In this document: positions 48,431 through 58,330 of the stretch, one piece after another | Numbering within the stretch: position 1 is the first letter of the stretch | How the letters are laid out: every line of letters begins with the position of its first letter | Source of the DNA: Carex sylvatica | Taxonomy: Eukaryota; Streptophyta; Magnoliopsida; Poales; Cyperaceae | Length of the DNA stretch: 64,000 nucleotides | Direction: 5' to 3' | Assembly (NCBI GenBank): GCA_964058845.1 | Contig: CAXKVR010000052.1 | Coordinates: 124,001-188,000, forward strand | Notes under the pieces: generated by a model | Told to the model about the DNA's origin: nothing | Seen by the model: the letters and a program-made list of their open reading frames with translations, nothing else | Database searches by the model: none | Position numbers and translations under genes: made by a program

Positions 48431-49529
48431 TAGAGGTTTGCTAAAACCCGGCCGGGCTCAATCCGGACTGGTCTGCCTGTGCCCGCTACCCGGGTTATCC
48501 GTATCTGAGACCGAGTATAGACGGGTAAATGGGTACACTGGTGCGGGTATTAAACGGGCCAGTCACGGATTTTTTTGAAGAAAATCCGAACTAATTTGAA
48601 CCGAATTGAACCCGTGCCCGCCCGTTGTACCCGTGACCGCCCATTGTACTCGTGTACCCTATACCCGTTGTACACGTTTTTTTTTTTAATTCAAATTTTT
48701 TCAACCCCCCCCCCCCAACAGTTCAAATCAAAGAAAAAGAAACAGAAGAAAAAAACAGAAAAAAAAAATCGGAAACTCCCCCCCACCCTCCTAAAAAATT
48801 TAAATTTTAAATACTTGAGTTCTTTAAACTTTAAAAAAATGAGTCAATTAACATTTCTTTTCGACTTATTAACATATAGTATTTTTTTTTCACTTATAAA
48901 CATTTTAATAAAAAAATAATCAGTTTTTTTCGACAACACTAAAACATTAACGAGATTTCATATTAAATTTGATTACAAACTTACGGGCAGCATCTCAAAA
49001 ATAGCCACAAATATTGTTATTGATGTTGTTAAACTTTAATTGTTTTCTATATCTCAAAAATAGATTTTTTTTTAAAAATAGAATTTGTTTTAAATTTTTC
49101 ATCAGAAACAGCCCACTGTGCGTTGGATTTAGAAAACTAGCCTCCACCGATCCGTTTTTTGTCCCATTTTCACACCCGCTGATCACATGCCACATAAAAT
49201 TCCGTATTTTGCTCCACCTAGGATCGGTGGAGGCTTGGTTTCAAAATCGGCCCTCACGGATATCCTTCTTCCTCTTTTCTCTTCTTCCTTCCCAGCCAGC
49301 CGAGCTCTTCTTCTTTTTTTTCTGTTTTTTTCGTTTTTTTTATCCTCTCAATTTACTAAATCATTTCTCAATCCAATTATTTCAAAATATCTGGATCGTT
49401 TAAGAGATTTGGAAATTCTTCAGATCTACAATTTTGACAAGGTAAATATCCCTATTTTTATAATTTTTTATTTTTAGCCGAATTTAAATAAATAACTAAT
49501 TTAATTTATTTTTTTTAGTATATTTAGAA

Positions 49530-49830
49530 TGTTTTTGTGAAATGTAGTGTTAAATTAGTATTTGGTGTAATTTAGTGGTAATGTAGTATTAATTTAGTGT
49601 AATTTGGTGTTAATTTACAGTTGATTTGATGTTAATTTAGTGTAATGTAGTTCTAATGTAGTGTTAATTTAGTATATATATGTAGTATTAATTTAGTGTT
49701 AATTTAGTATAATTTAGTATATATATAATATCAATTAAGTATTCATGTATTATAATTTGTGCAAAATTAGATAAATGTGTAAATGTGTAATCAAGTGTAA
49801 ATGTGTAAATTGTGTAAATGTGTAAATGTG
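49530..49830. repeat. degenerate TTAATTTAGTGT / GTGTAAAT repeats
   Basis: About 300 bp of short, loosely ordered words (aatttagtgttaatttagtat, then tgtgtaaatgtgtaaa) lies between the MULE left end and the PMD start codon. It falls in the presumed 5'-leader intron (acceptor at 49910, tctaacag|AG). Confidence 0.7.
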
Positions 49831-49915
49831 TAAAAAAAGTTTGTTTATATAATTATGTGTGATGACTCTCATCAGTTGCAAAATTATTTGTTTATCAAAT
49901 TTTCTAACAGAGTCA

Positions 49916-52321
49916 ATGGATAACCCGGATTATCCTGAATTGTTGCAATTAGCACCACAGAACCACAGGGCATGGCAAGTTCGTGATATGGTACTTTTTA
50001 TTATATTTATTAATTATTTATTTCAAATAAATATTATATGAAGTATTTCAAGGATTTATAATGCTTAATTTTTTTTTTGCAGCCTACCTCTTCATTGAAG
50101 GTAAATGTACATCAAACTAGTATTGCTTACAACAGTCAGATGGACGATGCTCTGAAGAGGTTAGGGTTGTATCAAATTGCTCGCCTTAATGATTGCAAGA
50201 TTGATCCGCATTTGATTACTTCTCTGGTTGAGAGGTGGAGGCCAGAGACTAATACATTTCATCTACCTGTCGATGAGGTGACAGTGACGTTGGAAGATGT
50301 CACATGTCTATGGGGCTTACCGATTAGGGTAATTAATAATCTCATAATAGTTTATCTGTTAATTTAATTAACTATTTATAAAAAAATAAATTGTTGATTG
50401 TATAATTCTTTTAATTTATAGGTGACCCGATTTCTGGCACCAGCGATACTGACTGGGACCCATAGTTAGAGTATGATCTAGGAGCTGACCCGGCTAGTTT
50501 TTACGATGACCTCCATCAGACAATGCCCTATAAATATAGGATTTATCATCCTGGGACACCGGAAGAACGATTGTCCGCCTCTGCTTATGCACTTAGACTG
50601 AGATAGGTGCGGAGACGATTTAATGATCCATTACAACAATTTAATGATTATGAGACAGTCGCACGGTACACCCGAGGTTTTTGTATGAATTTATTCGGGT
50701 CGGTTATGTTTCCAAATTCGAGTGCGGATGGAGTCCCTGCGATGTACTTACAATTCATCACTGATCTAGAGACTCCACGAGAATACAATTGGGGAGGTGC
50801 AGTACTTGCACATCTCTATCGAGAGTTGTCACGTGCTTGCCACGCGGGGTAGACACAATAGCGGGTCCGATGTTGTTGTTACAAATTTGGTCATGGACTC
50901 GATTTTCTATTGGTCGGCCTATACCCCGGGAAGAGCCACCTCCCTTCGGTGGTGCCGATGAGTATGAGAGGAATGCTTTCGGTGTGAAGTGGACCACTCT
51001 CCATTTGTGGCCAGAAAACCCTCACTTAGGTAAAAAAAATTATAATTCGAGATAACATCGATAGATTTATAATTCGAGATAACATCGATAGATTTATAAT
51101 TCGAGATAACATCGATAGATTTATAATTATTTTTTAACATTTATATTTATATTTTTATTTATATTTTTTTTGACAGGTGGTACAGCCACATATAGAGATA
51201 GCTTCGATAGACTAGCTGATGAGACAGTTAACTGGCGACCATACGTTGATTATTATGATAATTTACCTCGACATGTCCGACGACAAAAGAGGTATTGGAT
51301 GAGCTGCAGTTACGTGATCCATTTTTGGATGGTGGAGTTTCAGCATGCAGATAGGGTCATGCGCCAGTTTGGTAAGTACCAAGAGGTCCCGCCTCCTCCT
51401 CCTCTACCATGGGATGATATTAGTTATTTACGAAATACATGGTATCATGATGGCAATTCAACAAGGGATGGTTGTTGGGCGATGACTCTTTCTGAGTTCA
51501 TCGAGAAACCTGCAGTATTAATTGGAGAGCGGAGACCATATGATATGTCGAGGCATCATCTGTACATGCATTGGTTCCACGCACGTGGTATGAGATCAGT
51601 GTATCTATCAGATAATAATCCGGAAGCTCTACGACGTCAGGCTCCCCCGCAAACAGGAGATGTTGCTACACTGGCATACGTTCCTCATGGTCATAGGCAT
51701 TCCCGTGTGGTTCGTACATTACTTTTTTTTCAATCAAACTAGATTTTTCAATATTAATGTGCAATATGTCATACTTCGAAATGTGTTATGTAGATTGCTC
51801 GAGAGATACAATGCACTATGCAGGCAATAGACATGGTCAAGACCCCGGGACAAGTGGCATATGGCAAGATTATGCTCGAGCATGCTCGTGACATTATGGA
51901 GGATATTGATCAGATTCACATCTTCCGAGGTATACTCGATAGTGCTGGGATACCTATGGACTTGGACATGATCAGTTTTGATGATGATTTTCCTGATCAG
52001 CATTATAATCGCCCTGCAACTACAGAGCCTCCCCAGGCGTGGGACAACTTTATGAGAGGCACAGAGTCTGGATCTATATCTCAGTTCATGATCGATGAAT
52101 TAATGGGAGGCATTAGTGCAATGGGACCATCATCTGCAGATCCGGGACCATCCAATGCAAATTATGGTCCATCTACTTCAGATCCACCTCTTTCAGCATG
52201 CCGAATAAGGAATCCTACTGATCCGTACACTCCCGGGAGTGATGCCCTTAGACCAAGGCATACATCGTTCGTACCTCATATTTTCTTGCTTTCTCATTAC
52301 GACGATGTAAAATCTCAGTAA
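49916..52321 (+). pseudogene. plant mobile domain (PMD) protein gene, broken
   Basis: PMD proteins (MAIN/MAIL family; once called 'aminotransferase-like' or PP7-long-form-like) act in genome stability and silencing in plants and also occur inside transposons. Likely exons are 49916-49990, 50083-50328, 50422-51029, 51177-51709 and 51794-52321. The N-terminus MDNPDYPELLQLAPQNHRAW precedes the PMD hallmark (YQIARLNDCKIDPHLITSLV, WRPETNTFHLPVDEVTVTLE, DVTCLWGLPI). Later exons carry YWMSCSYVIHFWMVEFQHADR and a proline/serine-rich tail. It is disrupted: the third exon enters out of phase, TAG stops occur at 50463 and 50604 in the homologous frame, and a shift near 50850 separates the upstream and downstream frames. 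It lies inside the MULE, convergent with the transposase. Confidence 0.85.
51043..51128. repeat. 27-bp tandem repeat, three copies, in a PMD intron
   Basis: The unit tataattcgagataacatcgatagattt (27-bp period) repeats three times with no change, between the donor at 51030 and the acceptor at 51176. It lacks spacers of variable sequence, so it is not a CRISPR array. Perfect identity suggests it is recent. Confidence 0.85.
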
Positions 52322-54358
52322 TGTTCAACGAAAAATCCAATCCAGTTGCCTCCCATCCAATCGTGGCCTCCCGCCTATTTACAAACCAGTCGACACACCT
52401 ATAAAAGGTCTTATCCACAATTGCACACACAGGTAGTTGCCTGGAAATCCTAAATACACTATTTAGTACTTCAGAGCCATTACTTGTCATTATACCCCAT
52501 CGATTGAGGACTCCATCATGCACTTATGCCCATTTATGCATAGTCAAAGGCTTTACATCAGAGTTGCGGAGCCGTTTATCAAATTTTATAATGTAGTCAT
52601 GTACGGCTGCATCTCTTTGCTTAATCAAATACATCCCCTCTTCAAATCTCCAGATTTTTTTTTTTGGCAACATATTTCTTGAATACCTTTTTGATCTATT
52701 TTTGAGGGTATTTTTTTCAAATATTTTCACAAATATGCTGCGAACACAGTCGGTGGATAGCTTCACCCTTTTCCTCACACCATCCCAGATTAGGAGCCTC
52801 AAACACCCCTCATATACCAAGGTGCTGGTCTGAGACAACACATATTTTTCCTAGCCCGACAACATTGATACGCAACCAATTCATAAACCAACTCCAATTT
52901 TCTATAGACTCTTTTTCACAAATTGCAAATGCAAGTGGCAAGAGTTGTTGCTCTGCATCATAAGCACAAGCCATAAAAAGTTTACCCTTGTATCTTCTAG
53001 ATAAGAACCTGGCATCAACACTGATAACGGGCCGAAGATGAGGCCATGCTTCAATGCACGGCCCAAATGCCCATGCAACCCTGTTGAAAATATTGATATT
53101 AAACTTGCTTGATGGTTCATCCTCTAGTAGGTACTGTGTACCTGGATTAGATACTTTGATGGCACCCAGAAACGATGGCAGCAGCTCGTAAGACTTCTCC
53201 CAACTCCCAAACAAGTCCGCAATTGCAAATTCCCTACCTCTCCACAACTTGTTATACGAGGGCACTACTGTTCCAAATTTAACTTTAACTAGATGCTTGA
53301 CCATTTTAATGTTTAACTCCATATCATCTTTCAAAGCTAGTTTAATAATATCAGCAATTATTCTGGCAGTCATTTGATGACTATCCAACCTTTGAGCACT
53401 TCCAAAGCATGTGTGGACAAACGGGTTGGTGGAAATTGTCCAAGCACCTGTTGGTACTACCTTTGCATACAATTTCCATTGGCATTTAGAAGATTTACAT
53501 GCAACTCTATACTTAGTTTTATTGCTGTTTACCACGTCTAACTCTGTATTTTTTTTTTAGGTGAAAAGCAGCAAGTTCTGATTTTAGTTTGGCTTTTGAT
53601 TCAAACATTTGACCCTCAGCAAATTTTTCATCTGACCTGTGGGGGTTCTCCAGAAATGCACGATCCTTGTATGGCATTGACAATTGATCGTGGAATGATA
53701 AACATGGATGCCTATCTCCCCGATTAAGGAATGGGATCGATTTGTGCCAATCCTTTAATATTTCTTGACCATTCATTTCAGCCTCTGCTTCGTCCATATC
53801 TGCGTCCCATGCTTCAGCCGAATCATCATCATCATCAAAAGAACTTGTATCAGTTTCTGTGTCTTTATATGATTGCTCACAAGGGTCATCACCGACCTGA
53901 ACCGGAGGTGTGTAGGTGGGTACAGGTACACTGCCCGACTCAGGATGAAAGTCGGTCTGAACCAACGGTGTGTTACTACCTCCAGGCAAACTATCTGGAC
54001 ACGGGTCATAACCCATTTGGTTTCTACCATGGTGCGCCTTAGCTACCAATTCTATAACCTTAAATCCAGCAACTTGAGCTGCAGTTTGTTTAATGACATC
54101 CCAAGTTTCCACATTTTGTATCCGAAATAGTGAGAAATGGTACGATCCGGGTTGTGCTGTGTTCATACGTACCCTGATTATCAATTTGACTCGACTCGGA
54201 AGCAATTCAAGTCCAACGTATATCTGCCGTCTTATAATAGAAAAACTAGTAGAATCAGATACAATAAAGGTAAATGCAGCCCCTATGTCATAACCAACAC
54301 TTGTTGAAGTGTTTTGGAGGTTACCACCATAATACACATTGATCAATAGAAGTGACAT
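52248..54358 (-). pseudogene. Mutator-like (MuDR-type) transposase, broken
   Basis: Read on the minus strand from the ATG at 54356-54358 (MSLLLINVYYGG). The N-terminal part is a PB1-like/acidic region with an Asp run (SSFDDDDDSAEAWDADMDE), then the FAR1/MuDR-type DNA-binding segment (KYRVACKSSKCQWKLYAKV). Next comes the MULE transposase domain with HLRPVISVDARFLSRRYKGK, CAYDAEQQLLPLAFAICEKE and NWSWFMNWL...VVSDQHLGI, holding the expected DDE-type acidic residues (VDAR, VSDQ). Further on are FYRCVDWFVNRR and GIMTSNGSEVLNSVF. Breaks: a 10-A run at about 53550-53559 shifts the frame, another shift occurs at about 52815-52840, and an in-frame stop lies at 52524-52526. The C-terminal zinc knuckle region is missing, cut off at the PMD overlap. 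It is inactive as it stands. Confidence 0.9.
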
Positions 54359-54371
54359 TTTGCTGAACAAG

Positions 54372-54860
54372 AATCAAACACTAAATTAACTCCAAATATT
54401 TTTCAATTTTACAACACTAAATATAAATAAATAAGTAAAAAAAAACACACAATAATAATGAGAAGACGATGCTGAGTACAATGGTGATGGCGATCTGTTA
54501 ATTTAGCAACTTCTCTATTGAATAATGAAAAACAAAAAACAAAAATCAAACACTAAATTAACTCCAAATATTTTTCAATTTTACAACACTAAATATAAAC
54601 AAATAAGTAAAAAAAAAACTCACAATAATAATGAGGAGACGATGCTGAGTACAATGGTGATGGCGATCTGTTAATTTGACAACTTCTCTATTGAATAATG
54701 AAAAAAAAACAAAAATCAAACACTAAATTAACTCCAAATATTTTTTAATTTTACAACACTAAATATAAACAAATAAGTAAAAAAAAACTCACAATAATAA
54801 TCAGAAGACGATGCTGAGTACAATGGTGGTGGCAATCTGTTAATTTGGCAACTTTTCTAT
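54372..54860. repeat. ~171-bp tandem repeat, three copies, upstream of the transposase
   Basis: The string AATCAAACACTAAATTAACT recurs at 54372, 54544 and 54714 (periods 172 and 170). Each unit also contains 'gacgatgctgagtacaatggtgatgg' and 'atctgttaatttggcaacttctctattg'. Identity is high. The array starts 14 bp upstream of the transposase ATG, so it occupies its promoter/leader. Confidence 0.9.
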
Positions 54861-55217
54861 TGCATTTGAAAAATACGAAATAATGAAAACAGAGAAAGAA
54901 TAATTGAGGCAGGGAAGAGAAGAAGAGAGAAGAGAAGAGGAAGAAGAGAGAGGGTTGCTGTGCGGGTTATAGGGTAGAGCTGCCTCCACCGATCCACAGG
55001 ATCGGTGTGGAGATTTCAGGGGCTACATCGATCCGTAGGATCGGTGGAGGGTTATTTTGGTGTAACTCTCCGTGTGGCGTGTGGCAGGGGTAGAAGTGAG
55101 CTCCATCGATCCGTAGGATCGGTGGAGGCTATATTTTGATTTTCAATCAGCTAAGGACTGTTTCCAGTAAAATATTTAAAACAAATTCTATTTTAAAAAA
55201 AATCTCAAAAATAGCTA

Positions 55218-55458
55218 CGTGAATAAAATAGTAACTTGGTGTACTATTAAGTTTTAATATAGTGATAATATTTAGTGATTAGATTGACATTTGATAAAAT
55301 TTTTTTAATAATCATTAGCATTCATCTTATATGTATATACTCGTGAATAAAATAGTAACTTGGTGTACTATTAAGTTTTAATATAGTGATAATATTTAGT
55401 GATTAGATTGACATTTGATAAAAAAATTTAATAATCATTAGCATTCATCTTATATGTA
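55218..55458. repeat. 124-bp tandem duplication next to the MULE end
   Basis: CGTGAATAAAATAGTAACTT starts at 55218 and again at 55342. The following ~115 bp (through attagcattcatcttatatgtatat) are nearly identical, differing mainly in the length of a T/A run. It is hAT-derived flank just outside the MULE. Confidence 0.9.
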
Positions 55459-55518
55459 TATGTATATACATATATTATACATGTATTATATATTATATTA
55501 TATTATATTATATATACA

Positions 55519-55934
55519 GAGAGTGGCTAATATGCTTTCGTATGCATATGCGCCGAAATACATACGGTCCAAATTTGAAATTTTAAAATCCAAAAAGTCA
55601 ATCTAAACCGCTCATCTTGTTCTCCATATTAATATGTGCTTGGAGACCAAGTTTTACATTTTTCTGAATTTTTTTACTATTTATTAAGCCACTTTGAAAC
55701 TTGTTGATCCAACGGTGGCTGCTGATTTTACTGTTTTGTTAAGCCACCGTTGGTTTCAAAGTGGCTTAATAAATAGTAAAAAAAATCAAAAAAATATAAA
55801 TTTTGCTCTCCAAACACATATTAATTTGGAGAACAAGATGAACAGTTCAGATCGACTTTTTGGATTTTGAAATTTCAAATTTGGACCGTATGTATTTCGG
55901 CCCATATACATACGAAAGCATATTAGCCACTCTC
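55519..55934. mobile_element. hairpin element F1
   Basis: The 416-bp near-palindrome has perfect outer arms GAGAGTGGCTAATATGCTTT and the complement at 55915-55934. The inner arms include accgttggatca-type and ctatttattaagccacttt strings. The central spacer reads ggtggctgctgattttactg, then ttttgttaagccacc. TATATACA-type repeats border it. No coding capacity. Confidence 0.85.
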
Positions 55935-55976
55935 TATATATACATATACATATAATCAAATTACATATACATATAC

Positions 55977-56014
<38 letters not shown>

Positions 56015-56026
56015 GTATTATATTAT

Positions 56027-56485
56027 GAGTATGGCTACAATGCTATGGGTTGCACAGAGGGCTACTATCTAAAAATATGTGTTTGGAGACCAAATTTTAC
56101 ATTTTTTGGAATTTTTTTACTATTTTTTTAGATATTTGAATTTTCAAAATCCTAACGGTCCATCCGAACCGTTCATCTTGTTCTCCATATTAATATGTGT
56201 TTGGAGCCCAAATTTTACATTTTTTGGAATTTTTTTACTATTTTTTTAGATAGATAGAAAATCAAATATCTGAATGGTACATAATTTTTTAGATCAAGTG
56301 ATTTTCTATCTATCTAAAAAAATAGTACAAAGTTTTCCAAAAAGTGTAAAATTTGGTCTCCAAACACATATTAATATGGAGAATAAGATGAACGGTTCGG
56401 ATCAACCGTTAGGATTTTGGAAACTCGAATATTGAGCCGTAGCACCGTAGTCCTCTATGCAACCCATAGCACCGTAGCCTTACTC
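56027..56485. mobile_element. hairpin element F2, with an arm duplication
   Basis: Outer arms GAGTATGGCTACAATGCTAT and the complement GGGTTGCATAGAGG...GCCTTACTC fold on each other. The left arm repeats the block 'atatgtgtttggag.ccaaattttacattttttgg' at about 56078-56110 and 56190-56225, an internal duplication absent from the right arm. The core has gatagatagaaaatc and gattttctatctatc. It lies 92 bp from F1. Confidence 0.8.
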
Positions 56486-56579
56486 TTATATTATATATAC
56501 ATATATAAATATATATACATGTATATATATATACATATATGTATATGTATACATATACATATACATATATAGAGAGAGA

Positions 56580-57002
56580 GAGGTTGGCTACTATGCTTAT
56601 ATAAGATATCCCTACATATGCTTATAACTCATTTTTGTGTTTCTAATGTTCAAATGGTCGATCTGAACCGTTAGATGTGATCTCTATATTGAAATGTGCT
56701 TGGAGACCAAATTTTATATTTTTCTGAATTTTTTTACTATTTATTAAGCCAATTTGAAAATCTCTGATCCAACGGTGGCTTCTGATTTTACTGTTTTGTT
56801 AAGTCACCGTTGGATCAACGATTTTCAAAGTGGCTTAATAAATAGTAAAAAAATTCAGAAAAATGTAAAATTTGGTTTCCAAGCACATTTCAATATAGAT
56901 ATCACATCTAACAGTTCAGATCAACCATTTGAACATTAGAAACACAAAAATGAGTTATAAGCATATGTAGGGATATCTTATATAAGCATAGTAGCCAACC
57001 TC
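56580..57002. mobile_element. hairpin element F3
   Basis: The 423-bp near-palindrome has arms starting GAGGTTGGCTACTATGCTTA and ending with the exact complement. The central spacer reads ggtggcttctgattttactg, then ttttgttaagtcacc, the same orientation as F1. It is bordered by (TATACA)n/(GA)n simple repeats. Confidence 0.87.
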
Positions 57003-57104
57003 TATATATATATATAATATTACATATACACACACACACATATATATGTATATGTAATATAATATATATATATATACACACACACATGTATTATATTACA
57101 TATA

Positions 57105-57529
57105 GAGGTTGGCTACTATGCTTATATAAGCATATCCCTACATATGCTTATAACTCATTTTTGTGTTTTCAATGTCCAAATGATCGATCGGAACTGTTCA
57201 TCTTGTTCTCCATATTAATATGTTCTTGGAGACCAAATTTTACATTTTTCTGAATTTTTTTACTATTTATTAAGCCACTTTGAAAATCGCTGATCCAACG
57301 GTGGCTTAACAAAACAGTAAAATCAGAAGCCACCGTTGGATCAGTGATTTTCAAATTGGCTTAATAAATAGTAAAAAAATTCAGAAAAATGTAAAATTTG
57401 GTCTCCAAGAACATATTAATATGGAAAACAAGGTGAACAGTTCCGATCGATCATTTGGACATTGAAAACACAAAAATGAGTTATAAGCATATGTAGGGAT
57501 ATGCTTATATAAGCATAGTAGCCAACCTC
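57105..57529. mobile_element. hairpin element F4, core inverted relative to F3
   Basis: The 425-bp unit has the same GAGGTTGGCTACTATGCTTA arms as F3, but the central spacer reads ggtggcttaacaaaacagta, then aaatcagaagccacc. That is the reverse complement of the F1/F3 spacer. Flanks are TA/ATAC simple repeats. Confidence 0.87.
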
Positions 57530-57795
57530 TTACATATACATATATATATACACACACATGTATTATATTACACATACATACATATATATATATACATGTA
57601 TTATATTATATATACATATACATATATTATATTATATTATATTATATTATATATACATATATTATATTATATTATATTATATTATATATACATATATTAT
57701 ACATATATACATAGCGCATGCGGCGGCAAATGCGGTGCATGCGACCGCATTTTAAAACACTTAATATATGTATATGTATATATGCGGCGGCAAAT
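57530..57795. repeat. TATACA/TATTATA microsatellite with GCGGCGGCAAATGCGG repeats
   Basis: AT-dinucleotide and TATTATA runs dominate 57530-57710, giving rise to spurious I/Y-rich frames on the + strand. Two copies of ATGCGGCGGCAAATGCGG follow (57718 and 57782), an abrupt change to GC-rich text whose meaning is unclear. Confidence 0.7.
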
Positions 57796-58204
57796 GCGGC
57801 TTAAGTAATTGATTTAAGCAACATTGTTTTAAAATAATTAGTAACTTTGATTTATATTTAAAGTAATTGATTTAAGTAATTGATTTAAACAACATTGTTT
57901 TAAAATATACAACTATGTCAAATGAATTTTAGTTTAAATGAATTTGGATTTATAATTTATTGGTTTACAAAGAAATGAAAAAAAAAATGAAAAAAAAAGC
58001 CGTTTACCCGTGAACCCGAACCGTCCGGCTCCCGAACCCGAGACGGACACGGGTATGAAACGGGCAGGACAGGATTTTTGAAAAAAAAAAAACTCGTGTA
58101 CCCATGCCCGTTATACTCGTCACCTGCCACGGGTTTTGCCCGGCCCGGCCCGAGATACCCGGGAACCAACCACTAGGTGGAGATACAGAGATCTCCAATT
58201 TCCT

Positions 58205-58330
58205 GCTGCCAGGTACCATAAAATTTAGACTGGGGATGGAAAGTAAAACGTATAATGTGCGGTCACTAAAATTTGAATCAAGTCTTCACAACTATAAAAT
58301 GAAGCTTTAACCACTAGACTACGATCAAAT
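58205..58330 (-). mobile_element. SINE-like relic, tRNA-derived head
   Basis: On the minus strand, TAGTCTAGTGGTTAAAGCTT (box A-like) is followed about 25 nt later by TGATTCAAATTTTAG (box B-like). This is the same kind of Pol III promoter as in the SINE at 20612. I see no clean duplication, and it starts just outside the hAT end, so it is an old or partial copy. Confidence 0.45.

Larger units (their letters stand above)
49064..55203. mobile_element. Mutator-like element (MULE) with transposase and PMD gene relics
   Basis: The left end ATTTTTTTTTAAAAATAG then AATTTGTTTTAAAT is inverted at the right end (ATTTAAAACAAATT, CTATTTTAAAAAAAAT). Similarity continues about 100 bp to CCTCCACCGATCC. An 11-bp CTCAAAAATAG borders both sides (49053-49063 and 55204-55214), matching the 9-11-bp duplications of MULEs. 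Palindromic GATCGGTGGAGG / CCTCCACCGATC words recur near both ends (49140, 49215; 54980-55130). Two convergent genes fill it: PMD (+, from 49916) and transposase (-, from 54358), overlapping at about 52248-52321. Confidence 0.88.
48431..58175. mobile_element. large hAT-type element, 9.7 kb, 8-bp duplication GGTGGAGA
   Basis: The ends TAGAGGTTTGCTAAAACCCGG and (inverted) TAGTGGTTGGTTCCCGGG resemble plant hAT termini. They are bordered by a perfect 8-bp duplication GGTGGAGA (48423-48430 and 58176-58183). Both subterminal regions (48445-48680; 57995-58170) are packed with ACCCG/CGGGT words. That is unlike the AT-rich interior and consistent with transposase-binding repeats. No hAT transposase is seen, so it is non-autonomous. 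Its length comes mostly from later insertions: a Mutator-like element (49064-55203) and four hairpin elements (55519-57529). Confidence 0.88.

Noticed and set aside
51043..51128. Three identical 27-bp repeats, CRISPR-like at first glance
   Set aside because: Contiguous tandem copies with no spacers, in a plant intron.
57558..57808. Ile/Tyr-rich frames
   Set aside because: Translation of TATACA/TATTATA microsatellite.
55204..58175. Search for a hAT transposase gene within the outer element
   Set aside because: No frame with hAT dimerisation or DDE-type features; the sequence is taken up by hairpins and microsatellites.
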